Shown here: positions 1 through 20,991 of the stretch, one piece after another | How the letters are laid out: each line of letters starts with the position of its first letter | Numbering within the stretch: the first letter of the stretch is position 1 | From: Deuterostichococcus epilithicus | Taxonomy: Eukaryota; Chlorophyta; Trebouxiophyceae; Prasiolales; Stichococcaceae | Direction of reading: 5' to 3' | DNA length: 64,000 nucleotides | Assembly: GCA_033439295.1 (NCBI GenBank) | Contig: JAVTLE010000011.1 | Location: 1,054,082 to 1,118,081 of the forward strand | Position numbers and translations under genes: made by a program | Notes under the pieces: generated by a model | Seen by the model: the letters and a program-made list of their open reading frames with translations, nothing else | Told to the model about the DNA's origin: nothing | The model's database searches: none

Positions 1-35
1 CAAACTCAACTGGAATCGACGCATGACCAACCCCT

Positions 36-3000
36 CACACCGCCGCAGGCGGCAGACTTTGCCGCATCTGCAGCACCCACGCGTCTGCGTGCAGCGTGTC
101 CCAAGGGCCGCGGCCCGCTGCCAGGACATATCTCGGCGACTCGCCTAGTGCCCTGATCGCCGCCAGCGCATGGCCTGTCCGCGCATTGGGCGCCCTGCCC
201 GCCTGCAGCAAGGCAAATCACAGGTCATCGGTACCATGCACTTTTAATAAGTGGCTTTCAAGCTGCGGATCGCATGCCGTTGCGCAGCTGTGCGGCTCGA
301 TCGGTGGTGCGCGAAAGGCTACAGGCTGTCTGCGCTGCCACACCCTGGCGAAGCCCGCAGCTGGACGGGCAAGGTCCCCAGACGATAGGACGACTCTGCA
401 GACGACCGCAGGCACGAATCATACCGTCGTGGACGGCTTGGCCCAGCGCCAGGTGCACGTGTCGAGCACCGCCACGTCGGCGCAGAAGCGGCCTGCCTCG
501 GCGTCGCCGCCGCCGTGAAGCACCAGGTTGTGCGCGTCGAGCGCAGCCGTGGTATGACCATATCGCGGCTCCGGGACAGCGCCGTCAACATCCGGGGTGT
601 GCTCCCGCCAGTGCCAGCCGTCGATGCTCAGGCTGTACACCTGCTCACACGGGGTCCGGGCTGTGATGCAATCTCGAACGCCACTCCAGCATGTTCGGGG
701 TGTGCTCCAGTTTCGGCTGCACTGTCACTGTTCTTGCCATCATTCAGGCAATGCGATTGCTGCCAGGAACTGCTTTCTCGGAGATTGTAGCACCTCTCTG
801 CACGACCATGTGCGGCTGCCAAGGCCACCAACGATGATGATGCGGTTGCCGACCAGCGTTGCCCTGCGGCATGCATGCCGACCCTCTAGGGTGATTTCTC
901 TCCAGGATCACAAGTCACAAATCTTGCAAGACCCATAGTGTCAGCGAGCCGTGCCAAAGGCCAGCTTGGTGCCAGGTCCCTCCCGGAAACTCCAGCCTGG
1001 CAGTGCACATCAACAAAACCAAGCACTCAACCATGCAGCCTGCCGGGGCGCCTCTCAGCAAGCTTAGGTCCACTAGCGACGCAGCGGCTCACGTGTGGTA
1101 GGCGCGCGGCTTAGGAGGTGCGCCGCGCATGATGCGGCCGCCAAGGCTCAGCCACCGCATGCGCTGCGGGTCCAGAAGGAAGCAGTCGTTGCGGTAGTTT
1201 CCCTCGGTGTCGACGCCGCCGAAGACCAGCACCCGGCCGTCCGGCAGCGCCGTGGCGCTGTGGCCTGCGCGCGCCGGCACCTCGCCTTCGCCTGCGCGCA
1301 GCAGCACGTTCTATGAATGTGACTTTTTGTGACTGTGCATTCGGGATGCGCAGCTGCAGGGAGTTGACTTCCGCTTAAGCAAATTCACCAGCAGGCGTGC
1401 GGCACAGACGGGCTGCCGCACTGCTGCCACATGAGTTGCAGAAAGTCCTTAGGCCCTTGTAAAATACGTGTGTCTCGGGACGGCACGCTCGCATGACCAA
1501 TACGACCAAGCAGCATGGGAACCCATAGGTGCCCTCACACCTGACAGGGGCAGTGCCGCCCAGGCCCCGCTGTCAAGAGCCGCCAGCGATGCCTCGTTCA
1601 GCACCCCCGCCTCCTCCGCGTCTGCCTCGCCGCCAAACAGCAGCATGCCGGCGCCCTACAGCGTGAGGAAAGGTTGGCTGCTGCCCATGGCTGGCGACGA
1701 AAGAAGAAACTGCCGGGATGTCCGGATGTGTGTCTGACAAGGATCATTTGATCTTAAGTTTGCGCCTTTGACCCCAGGCACGGTGCGCACGCCCCCATGC
1801 AGCCTGTCTCCCAGGCAGGTGCCCCCGTTGACGTCACATTTTCACACCTCTGCTGTGGACACGATGTTGGCGCTTTGCCACGACCTTCCGCCGTCAAGCG
1901 GCTGCGCCGGCCGCCAGGTGCCGGCGAAGCTGGCGCCGCCATCCGCTGCCGTCAGCTGCAGCCGCCAGGCGTCAGCAACCGGGCCCGAGTGCGCCGCGCC
2001 GCCCAGCAGGCACACCTGACGCCACAGGCACAGCTCCGATCAGTTTGGGCGACGATGCCAGGGTGCGCACCCCGTCGAATACAAGCTGCAGGCGACAGCC
2101 TGGTCACCAGGGTCCTGTACTGCCAGGATGGCCGCATAGGCGGCATGGATGTGCACGTTTCTGGATCATACCTCCAATGCGCCCGTCGCCAGGACGCTGG
2201 CGCCCCAGCGACCGACCGGGGCGTCACCGGCGCTGACGTCCACGAAGTACCAGGTGGCCTCCCATCCGCCTGTACAGATGGACAGCGTTCTCATCCTCGA
2301 CAGCTAGTCGCAGTCGAACTATGGGGCCAGCCTGTAGGTTCCCGTGGAAACTCAGGTCTTAGTTGCAGGACGAGCTGAGAAATGTCCGACACATCCATGC
2401 AAGAGAGCTCGACAAGGCGACCTTACCTGGCAAGGTTTGGTCTGTAGCCGTCCGAGTCTCGGGCATCACGGCAGACTGCCGGCGCGTGCGGCTGGCGTGC
2501 CGCTGCTCGTGGGACGCGGGCGTTGTTGACTTCCGTTTCCTGCCGCTCCTGGCCTCCTGCGGCTGCGGCGTCCGGCCGGAGTTTTCTGACAGCTGCGCCT
2601 GCGGCACCGGGGCCTCTGCTCGTGGGGTCTGCACCGCCACGAGCGGCTGCCGGTCCGCTGACGCTGTTGAAATGCCATTTGGCACAGCCTGCACCGATTG
2701 CGCCTGGGCCGCCGGCCGGGCGGCCTGCAGTGGCGGCGGCGCCAGAGGCGGCTGCGCGCCGACTGAGCCCTCGTGCGCCTGCGCCTTGCAGGGCGATGCA
2801 GCGGCCGTCTGCAGCGGCTGCGGACCCGTTGGCGTGGCGGCTGCCGCTTCAGCACCCGTTGGCGGGTTGGCGGCTGGGCTGACGAAGCGGTCGCCCTGCG
2901 GCGCCCGCGCTGGCGTTGACATACCAGGGCTGCCGCTGGCTGCCTGAGTGGCACGCAGCCCTCCGGCCATGGTGTGCGGGCTGTTAGCGGTGCTGGGAAT

Positions 3001-3850
3001 GTCGAGATCCGCCGTCACTGATTGCTCGGCTGTCACAGACGGAGCTGCCGTCCCGGACGGCGCTCCAGACGCCTCGGCCGACATCTGGCTGGCCGCCAGG
3101 AAGCGCCCTGGGCGGAACGCGGGAGCGCCGCCGCCGCTGAGCTGCGTCTGCGGCTCGGTGCCGAGAATGGCATCGAAGGCGTCCTGCGCTGTGGGCCGCT
3201 GCGCCACTCTGGGTGGTGCTTTGCAATTGCTACTGTCGCGCCCCGCAGCTTGCTGCCGCTTCGAGAAACAGGTGCTGAAGTCGCGTGCGCGCGCCGTGGA
3301 TGGACCGACACCTGCTACTGCCGCAGGCGCACAGCGGGACGCCTCGTCGACGGTGCCGCAGGTGAGGTGCTCCGAGCACGCCAGCTGCGCCGGCAGCGGC
3401 GTGGGCCTGGCTTCGGTGCAGGAGATCTGCAGAGCAGCTTGTGCCGTCCCATCTGCTGCATCTCTGCCTGCAGGGCAGCGGCTTGCTGCTGTCACATGAG
3501 TTAAGGCTGAGAGCCGATGGTGCCTGAAGCGGGCACCGCACAGCAAGGTCTGGCAGCGCTTGCTTCGAACCTGTGCTAAGGATGATGGCGCCACTGCAGC
3601 CGGGGCCTAGGCGCAGGCTGAGGCGCCCGGCCTCGTCCTCCACTGCCTGCACGCAATCTGGCAGGGCGATGTCCAGACCACCAAATTGCACCGTTCTCGT
3701 GCGCGCTTGCGGCCTCGGCTTGCTGAGCGCTCCTTCCTTTGTTTCTGGCTGCGTGTGCGCCTCGCTGGGGTGCGCGCCGGAGTGCGAGCTGACGCGAACG
3801 CTGGAACCTGGGAAGCTGCGGGTGATCTTTGCCTGGTGTGTGGCCGACAT
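36..3850 (-). CDS. Kelch-repeat protein with long disordered N-terminus
   Basis: Start ATG at 3850. Exon 1 (3571-3850) joins in phase to a 1,041-base exon (2427-3467) rich in Ala, Pro, Gln and Ser that ends in a basic GRKRKS-type stretch. This in turn joins in phase to 2172-2269, where beta-propeller repeats begin. Kelch-like blades, with a Gly-Gly after hydrophobic residues and a conserved Trp, are visible at 2172-2269, 2015 to about 1860, 1541-1655 (LLFGGEADAEE), 1093-1310 (GRVLVFGGVDTEG), about 795-863 (NRIIIVGGLG), 425-640 and about 205-36. The last blade reaches TGA at about 36, though a splice donor there could extend it past the window. Kelch propellers bind protein partners. The basic, disordered front suggests a nuclear or scaffold role, which is inference. 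Small exons between blades may be missing from this model. Confidence 0.75.
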
Positions 3851-4640
3851 GGCGGCCCTACAAGACCCAGACTCAGCGATTCCACTGCAAATATTGGGTT
3901 GAAGCGTGTGCAGCGGTGCAGTGCATCCGAGTTGTGAGTGGCTTCAGTTTGAAATTCGAAAGCAGCAGGGGGTCGTCGACAATTTGCAGACCACTCGACG
4001 GTCGGCTGATGCCATCGCTTCTGCGCTGTTGCGCATGATCGCAGCGGCAGAAGATCTTCCTTGCGGAACGGTTATTGATCTCGGTCGTACTGTAAAACCT
4101 GTCGACGAGAGCTGAAGGGTCGCATCATCGGCTGTGATCCACCTTGGCTTCCAAACCTACTTCAGCGCCGTCACACGGGCTGGGGCCGTGGTGAGTGGTA
4201 CAATACATTCAATGAACTCTGGGAAAGCTACGACCATGCGCTGGTGAGCGCCAGGTGCCGCTGCTGCGACTCGAAGGAGCAGTGGCATTTTGTGGCTAAA
4301 GCATGGTAGCGAGGTGAGAATCCGCCGCCACCTTGCCCTTCACCATACCCCTTAGTGCATTGCGTGCGGTAAACACCCGCTCGTACGCGCTACACCAACT
4401 TACACCGCCCCTACGTGTCTCTCTACCTGACTCAGTCGCCGCGGTTCTTTGACTTGGTAGCTGCACGATGTGATGCAGGATGGACAGGGTAAGCTAGTCA
4501 CTGCAGTCCTCACACCATGCCTCCCTCAAATTCCTGTTCTGTGACCTGCTCATTGGCTACTACACATGCCGCCATCATACTGCACGAACGCGTTGCGCCT
4601 CCGTTTTCAGGGACTGCAGCGAGCAACCTCCTTGGAGAGA
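3851..4640. other. Intergenic region between the Kelch gene and CDKA
   Basis: This holds the divergent promoters. A plus-strand ATG (3849-3851) overlaps the minus-strand Kelch ATG (3848-3850). A weak plus-strand reading frame (3906-4115, 69 codons, ending KPVDES) has a helical Arg/Ala-rich look and could be the exon of a small unknown gene, but its upstream splice does not close in phase. No tRNA, rRNA or repeat is recognised. Confidence 0.35.
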
Positions 4641-7317
<2,677 letters not shown>

Positions 7318-7741
7318 GGCGCCTGGTCAACATGGATCACTGCAAGGAGGAACGTGATGTGACACCATCCGAACTGGAATATTGGTCGGGGCAGATCGGC
7401 AGCGATAGCACTGGGGGTCCCAGACGGCCAGCGCAAATGACAGCGATCCGACTAGGGAAGCCGCGCGGCGCTGCGCGCAGCTGCGGGCACCGACAGAGAC
7501 GTAGCGCTGCACAGCGCATGGCGCACAAGCGCAGCAGAACGGAGAACGAACAGCAGTGATGTCCATGCACTTGCGTACAGAATTCAGTGACATGCCCCAC
7601 CTGCACCCACCTGTACCTCTTGGGGTTTTGAACATGCAAACGTCTGCATCGCCGTGTGCCCGCAATGTGTGCATGGCGCATTTCAGGCGATTTGCGCATG
7701 CCATCTGCTTCATTCCGACCGCACTTGCTCGCGAGTACGAA

Positions 7742-7746
7742 TGTAA
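7742..7746 (+). terminator. Probable polyadenylation signal of CDKA
   Basis: TGTAA lies 425 bases after the CDKA stop codon and is followed by an A-rich stretch. TGTAA is the established polyadenylation word in green algae. Assignment to this gene is inference from position. Confidence 0.5.
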
Positions 7747-8222
7747 CCAAGATAATAAAGCATGATGAGCTGAGCGCGCTGCAAAGCAGGTCAGCAGCGA
7801 CATAGGATGCTGCAGTCATCGTAACGTCAGCGTTTACCTCTTGAATCAGCTCGAAGGAGCTTGACACGCAAACACGCTGCAACTTTCCTTTTATCGTGTA
7901 AGCAACTGTTGTGGCTTGATCATCGTTGCACACTTGGCAACGTCGACAACGCACCTTTTGCACACCGTCAGTTGGGCCCATCGGACGGTGTCGGTGCTTA
8001 CAATATCTCTGGGATTTCTTCGTGGTCCGTCCCTTGGTCCTCTCACTGCATCTGAGGTCGAGCAGGAAAAGCTGCTGCCGACAATTCGATCGACTCTCCG
8101 AAAGCCTGACCTTGAAGACTGCTGTCAGTCAGCAGCAGCCGCCCTCGCGGCCTCGCCGTGGCTACGATGAGTATCTGAGCTAGACATCCTAGCTTTGGCG
8201 GGCGTGGCCGGACGGGCATGTG
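7747..8222. other. Intergenic spacer and kinase 5' region
   Basis: No gene is recognised between the CDKA 3' end and the first ATG of the STE20 kinase. The ATG at 8218 is followed at once by TGA, so translation is taken from 8223. Confidence 0.4.
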
Positions 8223-13838
<5,616 letters not shown>

Positions 13839-14288
13839 AGACCTAGTCCTCGCTGGCCTGCTGAGACGTGGTGGATGAGAGACATTTTGTGCATCATCAT
13901 GCACGCATTGTACCTGTGTATCAGATGGATCCAAGGATGTGCGGTCATCTCTGGCTTGGGCATGCGTTGTTGGACTATCGCTGGTGCAACTGTCGCAAGG
14001 AAACGCAGTCTGGCAACTAAGCACAGCTCACGAGAGCCCGGGTTTCAAGATGAGTGTACCATCCGCCAGCGCTGAGATCCTCACGTCACATCTCACTACA
14101 TCTCATAACAGCCTGGCACTCTCGCGAAGAATGGGGTCGTTCAGTGATCAGCAAGTTCACAGAACAATTTGCAAGGCAGATTATAGTCTACAAAGGTCAG
14201 TCAATGGCCCTTGCGGCTGCGACAGCTCACCTATCGTGTCCAGCGCGTGCAGCCAACTGGCTTGCAAGGCCGCGTACTTCCGATCGAC

Positions 14289-16286
14289 ATGGTGGCAGCG
14301 ACAGCGCAGAATGTGACCGGTCCGACGCAGGACTGCGAGAAAACCTATCCATATGCCTTTGAGAGAGACGGTACGTGTTCATTCCTCGATAACGCAGTAT
14401 GGTCGATTTGGCCGGACGGTGTCCTTGACCGGGTCTGACTGCCCTGGTACCGCTACTTGCAAATTTTTTCCATTGTCTCGCAGTACTAGTGAAGCCGTGA
14501 AACGACGTACAGGATCATTCGCATCTAAAGACAGGATCAGGGCACCGCCGTGCCTCACTGTGATGCAGCGTTGCAGGCGGCGTGCCCGCACAGTAGCACA
14601 GCAATTTGTTGATGCCACCTTGCTCCAACGAATGCAGGGTGGCACCTTGTGCACGAGGCCCTCAAGCACGACATGCGGCTGTTCGTCAACGCGATGTCCG
14701 TCCTGGCAGACCAGCTGGAAGACGGCAAGGCGCTGGAGCAGTGGCAGGTCACCAGCGTGCTGACATTCTACAAGCAATTTTGCGAGAACATGCGCCTGCA
14801 CCACCACCACGAGGAAGGTGAGGGTGTCTCTGGATGGACCCTTGCCTGATGAGGCGTGCGGGCCGGCCGTCATGCGCACTGTCTTGCCTCTGGCGGCATC
14901 GTGGCACGCACTGCGCATGGACGCAACCCATGGCTCAGCAAGATGTACGCAGCTTGTTGCGCTGCCACCCACTCAAGACACCTCGCCTGCTGTGCAGCAT
15001 ACTTCTTCCCGTGGCTTAAGACGAAGATGCAGCTGCCAGAAAAGGTTGCTGCAGGTGCGTCATGCGTGCCGTGCCGTCCTTGCCGTACAGCAAGCAGAGA
15101 AAAGTGCACACACGCACCCTCAAAGGAATCGACTGTCTTCAAGTGTTGTGGTATGTCCGTAGCATGCATGCATGTCAGTATCAGCACTTGTGGCGTTCAT
15201 TCGCCTGAGGGAGTACATGCATGAATTTGGCATCAGCATATGATTCATTGCTGACTGTGCATGGACTGCTAAGTCACACAGATCACGGGGCGATCCTGAT
15301 GCGGCAGAACGAGGTCGCAAATCTCGTGGAAACGCTGTCGGCAACTGCCGCCGCCGCCAATTCTCTTGCCACAATTTTGCGGATCCAGGTAGTGACCGCC
15401 GGCACACATGCTGACTGCTGATTGTATACACACATGCAACACCCAGCGTGCTTGCCACTTTCGGCACCTCAGGGAGGCACTGCATTGACAGGCCAGCGGC
15501 GTCTGGATGCCAGCCGCTTTCCGCTCGTCTGCGAATAGTGTGATGTGCACTGCAGGACAAGTTCGAGATCTACCAGGTGGATGTTGAGGAGCATTTCGAG
15601 GAGGAGGAGCGGGACATCGCGCCGATGATGCGCAAGCTCTTTTCCTTCAAGGAGTACCACCAGGTTGTCCAGCTAAAACCCCATTGCATGAGCACAGCCG
15701 TGTTCGTAAAACAGGCAACGCTGCATCATAAGCAGTCCGGAAAAGGGTGTGTGCCCCTGTTACCACTCAAGTGCTGACACCACTGTGCAAGTTGGGGGCC
15801 TTGCTCGTGCGCGGCGCCCAGGCTGCAGATCGATTGGGCCTGAGCCTGTTGAATCGCTGTTGCAGGGCCTGATACCATTTCGTGACACGCGCAGGTCACC
15901 GCCAAGATGGTGAAGGCGATGGGCCCGTACGAGCTGCCCTCCCTGCTGTGGCACATGCCAGATGCCGAGCGGCGCAAGTTCATGAAGCAGGCATGGAGTG
16001 GAACCCGGGCATTATCAAGCAACTATCCCTTGCTTGCTGCAGCCAGCATTGCACACATGCTGGCGCTCTCCAGCTGCCCTTGCATGCGCCTTGCTCGTGA
16101 CGAGCTGCTAGCAATGTGGTGCAGGAAGGCATCCCGGCCGTCATCCAGGCCCTCATCATAACGCCGAAAACGAAGAAGTACGGACAATTGTACATCGACC
16201 CCCTGGAGCGCGCCATCTCAGGACTGCCGCCCGCACCCGCCCCCAGGAAGAAGGGCTTCTTTGCCATCTTCGCCGCTTCTAAGTGA
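14289..16286 (+). CDS. Hemerythrin-like HHE cation-binding protein
   Basis: Seven exons (14289-14370, 14638-14817, 14998-15054, 15282-15388, 15556-15663, 15895-15990, 16125-16286) join in phase to 263 aa. The four-helix HHE fold is clear: WHLVHEALKHD near residue 30, MRLHHHHEE near 80-87, DHGAIL near 107 and VEEHFEEEE near 155. These supply the His and acidic ligands for a di-iron site. A C-terminal region ends in a short basic and hydrophobic tail. Family members bind oxygen or iron or sense redox state (FBXL5 and plant BRUTUS have such domains), but no F-box or RING is fused here, so the exact role is open. No transit peptide is obvious. The intron after 15990 must start with GC to keep the frame. 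An ATG at 14050 lies upstream in the 5' leader. Confidence 0.88.
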
Positions 16287-17466
16287 AGGGGCGCATGGCA
16301 ATCTGAGAGAATGTTTGGTCGTCTATGCTGCATGATCGATGCAGCTGCGGCCCGTCAGTGGCATGCATGCAAAGGCTTGTGGAGACTTGGTCTAGTGAGC
16401 CCCAAGGAGGCCAGCGTGCGTGTGGCGCGCCATGGATAAATGTACGGCAGCTTGGGTCGAATTACAGCACCGCAGTCTGGCGAGACATGTTGCCATGAAG
16501 TGGTCACGGCATGATATCTGTGATGCTTTATTGCATGGCAATAACTGTGAATGGGTGTCATCAGCCGATGCATCAGCCTTCGGTGTTTGGCAGTAGGTAC
16601 TGGTACTCTGTGAGCAAAAAATAATTCGAATTTTTCGTTCGTTTCCTTGTGCATCCCTTGTGAGCATGCATGTCGTACTAGTAGCTCGCAAATGGTTGAT
16701 AACCCGCCGCAAATGCCGTTGTTATTCCACACGATGAGGGGTCCCGACACACTTCTGCCCTGACTTTGACAAAAACTCTCTCTTCAAGCTGCACAGATGC
16801 TGCAAAACGTCCTGCAAACTGAAGACGGGTCTGGCCTTCCGCCTGCGCCTGGCACTCCAAGCCAGCGAGCGGTCTGCACGCCAGATGGTTGTGTCGTGAG
16901 CAGATCGAAGTGCCTGCAAAAATTGGTAGTGCCGCAGCCCTGCATTGACGGCTGGCGACTATACAGTTTGGGCCGGGGCGTTGCCTAGACGGGCAGGGGT
17001 GAGAGTGCAAGCAGTCCGCCGCTGGGTTGTGCGGCAATGCAAGGGCCCTGACATGCCCCCAAACCCTGCCCAGCAAGAGTCATCCCGCGACGCCGAGAAA
17101 TACGCTGCCGGGGCGAAGAGCGCCCCGGCTGCCTTCCAAGCCCGCACAGCTGTGATGCCGACGGGCCTGCGTCTGATGTCAGGCCTGAAATGACGGCAGA
17201 GTGGGGCGGGACCGCCGCTGGGGTTCTTGAGCTACCCCAGGCGGAGGCCCGCCGTTGGCTCCCCGCTACTTCCGCTGTGTATGTCGAGGCAAGTATCTGG
17301 TATACTTGTTGCTGTGCGCCGAGATCCGCGAAAGATTGCCGCCGCTGCAGGCAGCGATGCACCCTCCTGGTGTCGCCTGGAGGCGCGTCTGTGTGCGGCT
17401 TTGCACGACTCGCCGCCGCCGAAGGCTTCCTCAGGCGCCCTCGTCGCGCCGCCTGGATCGGCTGTC
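16287..17466. other. Convergent 3' region between the hemerythrin and ELL genes
   Basis: No gene is recognised on either strand; short frames here are neither conserved-looking nor phase-joined. A TGTAA word on the minus strand near 16463-16467 could serve ELL, though it is about 1 kb from its stop. Confidence 0.45.
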
Positions 17467-20400
17467 TCACTGCGCCGCGATGGGCCCCCGGTTGTCGGAG
17501 CCGACGGGCGCCGGCGGCAGCCGCGGCGGCGGCGCCTGCGCCGAGGTGAAGGCCCGCATGGCGGCCTTGATGGACGCCAGCTCAGCGTCCAAAACCTCGT
17601 AGGCGGCGTCCCAGCGGGCGGCGCGGTCCACGCGGCGCGCCCACAGCTTCTTGGCCTGCGTTTGAATTTGAAACCTTGTCTCATTCCCTTGAGTGTCTGA
17701 ACGGTCCACAAGCTGCCAGAGTGCAGCAACACTGCGAACCTGTCGATGCAGAGGGTGGGGGAGGGTGGTGGATCGGTGCAGTGCCGCATGGGGTGGCCCT
17801 CTGCAAAGCCCTCTGCGGAACACACCCCAGAAGCCTGCGTTGTTCCGGGCTGCCGCAGGGCGCACCTGGGCCTCCCAGCGCTCACGCTCCCCGGGCGTCG
17901 TCGCGAGCGCCGCGGCCTGCTGCAGCCCCGCCAGGTCACGCCGGTGCGCCTGCACCTCCTGGTGCAGCCGGAAGTAGACGTCGTACTTGGCGTTGTACTC
18001 CTCCTTGGCGGCGCCGAACTGCGGCAGGAGGGCTTGCAAGGTGACGAAGGATGGTTTTGACGCACCAGCACAAGCAGTTGGAGCTTGTGGCGGTTGGCGC
18101 TGCGGGAGGGCCCAGCGGCTGCGAGAGTGCAGGCGGTGGCCTGCCGCATCGGCAGGGCTGTTGCACGGTGTGCGCAGCTTCACCACCACAACGAGTGCAC
18201 TGGAGCGTGGCTGCTCACCAACAGGCAGCTGCTACGGGCCCTCTGTTGCAGGGCGCAGGAGGGGCGACGTCCCAGAATTCACCCACCTGCTCGAGGGAGG
18301 CGATGGGCGGCGCCAGGGAGGCGGCGCGGCTGACGTGCGGCGCGAACCAGGACTCGTCGTACTGCGCGGAGGAGCGGCCGCCGCTGCTGGTTCCCCAGCG
18401 CCCGCCGCTGGTGCCGCTGGCGCTGCAGCCGAGGCGGCCGCCGCTGCTGCCCAGACGGCCGCTGCCGTCCCGCGGGGAGGGCGNCGGTGTCGGCGTTGGT
18501 GAGGCTGTTGACGCCCGGAACGCCGACGGCTTGCCTGGCGGGGCAGCCGCTGAACGGCGAGGCGCCGTCGCCGCCAGTGGCGNCGAGCGGTCTGGCTGCG
18601 GCGGCGCAGGCGGGTGCCGCTGCGCCGCCTCCGGGCTGAGGCGCCGGTCCTCGGCTGCGAGCGGAGGCAGCGACGGCAGCTGCCCCAGCCAGTCCGAGTG
18701 TGGAGGCACCTCTGCGGGGCCACCGGCGGAGCTGCCCGCCGGGCTGGTCTCGTGCTGCGCACCCAGCGCTGCCTGTTGCGCGTGGGGTGGGGCGGGCGCC
18801 GCAGCTGCGGGACCCGCAGCGGCTGGCGCCGCTGCTTGCGCCAACGAGGCACCTGCCGCGGACGCTGCGGCCGGCGCCTGCTGCCGTGGCCGCTTGGCCG
18901 CCTGCCCGTGCTCGGGCGTGNCGTCCTGGCCCCACCGCTTGCCGCCGACGCCAGCGTCACCGCGCGGCTGCTTTGGCGGCTTCGACGCCTTGGGCTGCAT
19001 CGTCGTCTGCGGCCTGCCGCTCGCACCGCCTGCGGCCGCCGGGGCATCGTCCGCCGACAGCCCTTCAACCTCATGCAGCACGGCCGGCTTGACGAAGTAC
19101 CGTCCTGGCGACCGGTAGTCCGCGATGTGGTTCAAAGACGAGCGTATGTCGCCGCTCGGCCGCTTCAGGCCCGGCACCACACGGCACATCTCGGCCAGCG
19201 CCTGCTCAATGCTCTGCAGCAGTAGTGGCCAGGAAAGTTCAGGGATTCGGCAGGTACTCGGCAGCTGGTGCAACTTGCAACGCGGTGACACTGGCGAAGA
19301 TTGCGAATCGGTGCGGGCAATGGCGCTTCGCATGGAAGTGCAAAACTGCAACGATTGTCGCCCCTGTGGACTGGCAGATGTCAGTGCGTCACACTGCCAG
19401 TCGTCAGAGTAAGCGCCGGTGGCTGGGGCAGTGAGGCTTGGGGGATGCGCACCTGACGAGAGAGGCCACTGGTCTTAGGGGCCAGCAGCGCAATGAGACC
19501 CTGGCGCACGCCGCCCCGCCTGGCCGCAGCCAGCACTGTAGGGTCGACCAAGCTGGCCGTGGATGCGGCGGCGGCGGCGCTGGGGGGCCGCGCGGGCGCC
19601 CGAGGTAGGCCTGCAGTCGGCATGGCACGTGCCTGAGCCCTCCCTGGCAGGCACTGGCAACTCATCCTTGGCATGGCCCAAGACCAAACCTGCCAATGCC
19701 ACTCGAGCTTCCCAAAAAGTCACAGGTGGCGCGCATGCAAGCGATGTGGTCCTCCGGCACTGCCGCATCACCGTCACTGTCAGCGAGCCGCCTGACTTCA
19801 GCGCTCACCGAGCTTTGACTTGGCAGACTTCTTTGGAGGGTGCGCCGCCGGCTGGGCTGCCACGGCCGGCGACTGCGATCGTCGGGGCTCAAAGGCCTGC
19901 GCAGCGGGCGGCTGAGCCCGCACAGGCGCAGGCGAGCTGGACCGCTCCCTGGCGTCCGGCCGCATGCCCAGGGCCACTGCAATGAAACGAGGCGACTTCG
20001 ATGAGGCAGCACGCATGGCCCAACCTTGCAACTTTGCTGCAGACGAGCGCCGCATGTCCTGCCTGCCCGCCTGGCTGTCGGCAGAGGGCACTGGGTCAAG
20101 ATTCAGAGCCTTTTGGGTGCCGGGGCAAGGGTGCGAAGCAGTGATGGCGCAGACCGTTTGGGAGGCCGGCGGATGCCGTGCCCGTGCGGGCTGCCACGGC
20201 CGCCCGCGCCTTTGCAGCCTTCGCACCGCGGCTGCTGTGAGCCAGCAGCACCGAGCGCCGCATGTGCAGCTGCTCGTCCGCGTGCTGGCTGCGCTGCCGA
20301 ACCCGAAGCCGCTCCTCCTCCAGGCTCCTCTGTGAGCAAAAGTGGGGGGCTACCGTTGAATCAGTCGGGTGCAGACGTCGACCAAGCCAGCATCATACAG

Positions 20401-20991
20401 TGGAGTCATTCCTCGAGAACCACATGGTCTTGGTCTCATGGTGCATGCATGGGGCAACCTGCGCAGGGAGAATGCAGGGGGCACCGAGCGGCAGCGGAGG
20501 AGCCCACCTTGATGAAGAGCGTCTGCGCAACGCGGCCGACCTCCAGCGCAGCGCCGCCGCCCGAGGGCAGCTGCACGAGGTCGCATGCCCGGTCTTCATC
20601 ACGTGCTGTGAACTCGAAGGTCTGCGTGCCCACCGTGATGACCTGCCCATGGAAGCATGTTCAAGCATTTGTAATGTTCCGTCGTAGTGACTTGCGCCTC
20701 TGCACAATCACACTTGTGAGCCATTGAATCCGCCCGAGGAGCTGGTTCAGGCGGTGCGCATACTTGCATAGGAGCCAGTGCAGCAGGACGACTGGGGCGA
20801 TGTCATAAACATGAAATGCTCACATTGAGTGATCCATCGCCAGATATGCGAATGGCGCTCGGCTGCCCGGAGCCCTGCGCATCCGCCAGCGCAGCCCGCA
20901 GCTGCGGTGTCAGGCGCAGCAGCAGCGCAGTGCGCGGCTGCGGATTGAAATTCAGCGGACACTGCAGCTGCGCGGACGGCTGGTCAGCCAT
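17467..20991 (-). CDS. RNA polymerase II elongation factor ELL-like protein
   Basis: Eight exons (20824-20991, 20508-20642, 20155-20329, 19809-19976, 19453-19610, 18287-19213, 17866-18018, 17467-17655) join in phase to 690 aa. The N-terminal part has an ELL-type beta sandwich (ISGDGSLN followed by VGTQTFEF), an RSLEEERLRVR helix and a winged-helix-like block (VRQGLIALLAP, then LNHIADY and GRYFVKPAVL). A long Ala/Pro/Gln-rich linker follows. The C-terminus carries an occludin/ELL-type helical hairpin (EEYNAKYDVYFRLHQEV, then AYEVLDAELASIKAAM). ELL stimulates polymerase II elongation in super- and little-elongation complexes with EAF. The start ATG at 20991 follows directly on an upstream frame without another ATG. 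N bases at 18484, 18583 and 18921 lie in the linker. Assignment rests on domain order and weak motif resemblance. Confidence 0.72.

Noticed and set aside
3851-4640. tRNA or snRNA gene in the Kelch-CDKA spacer
   Set aside because: No cloverleaf with a proper T-loop (GGTTCGANNCC-like) could be built; GACTCGAAGG near 4270 does not fit.
7337-7981. 214-codon minus-strand frame after CDKA
   Set aside because: Composition resembles untranslated sequence, no recognisable domain or splice structure, and it covers the CDKA 3' UTR with its TGTAA word.
17232-18149. 305-codon minus-strand Arg/Pro-rich frame
   Set aside because: It is another frame of the ELL C-terminal exons; the phase-joined frame matches the ELL hairpin instead.
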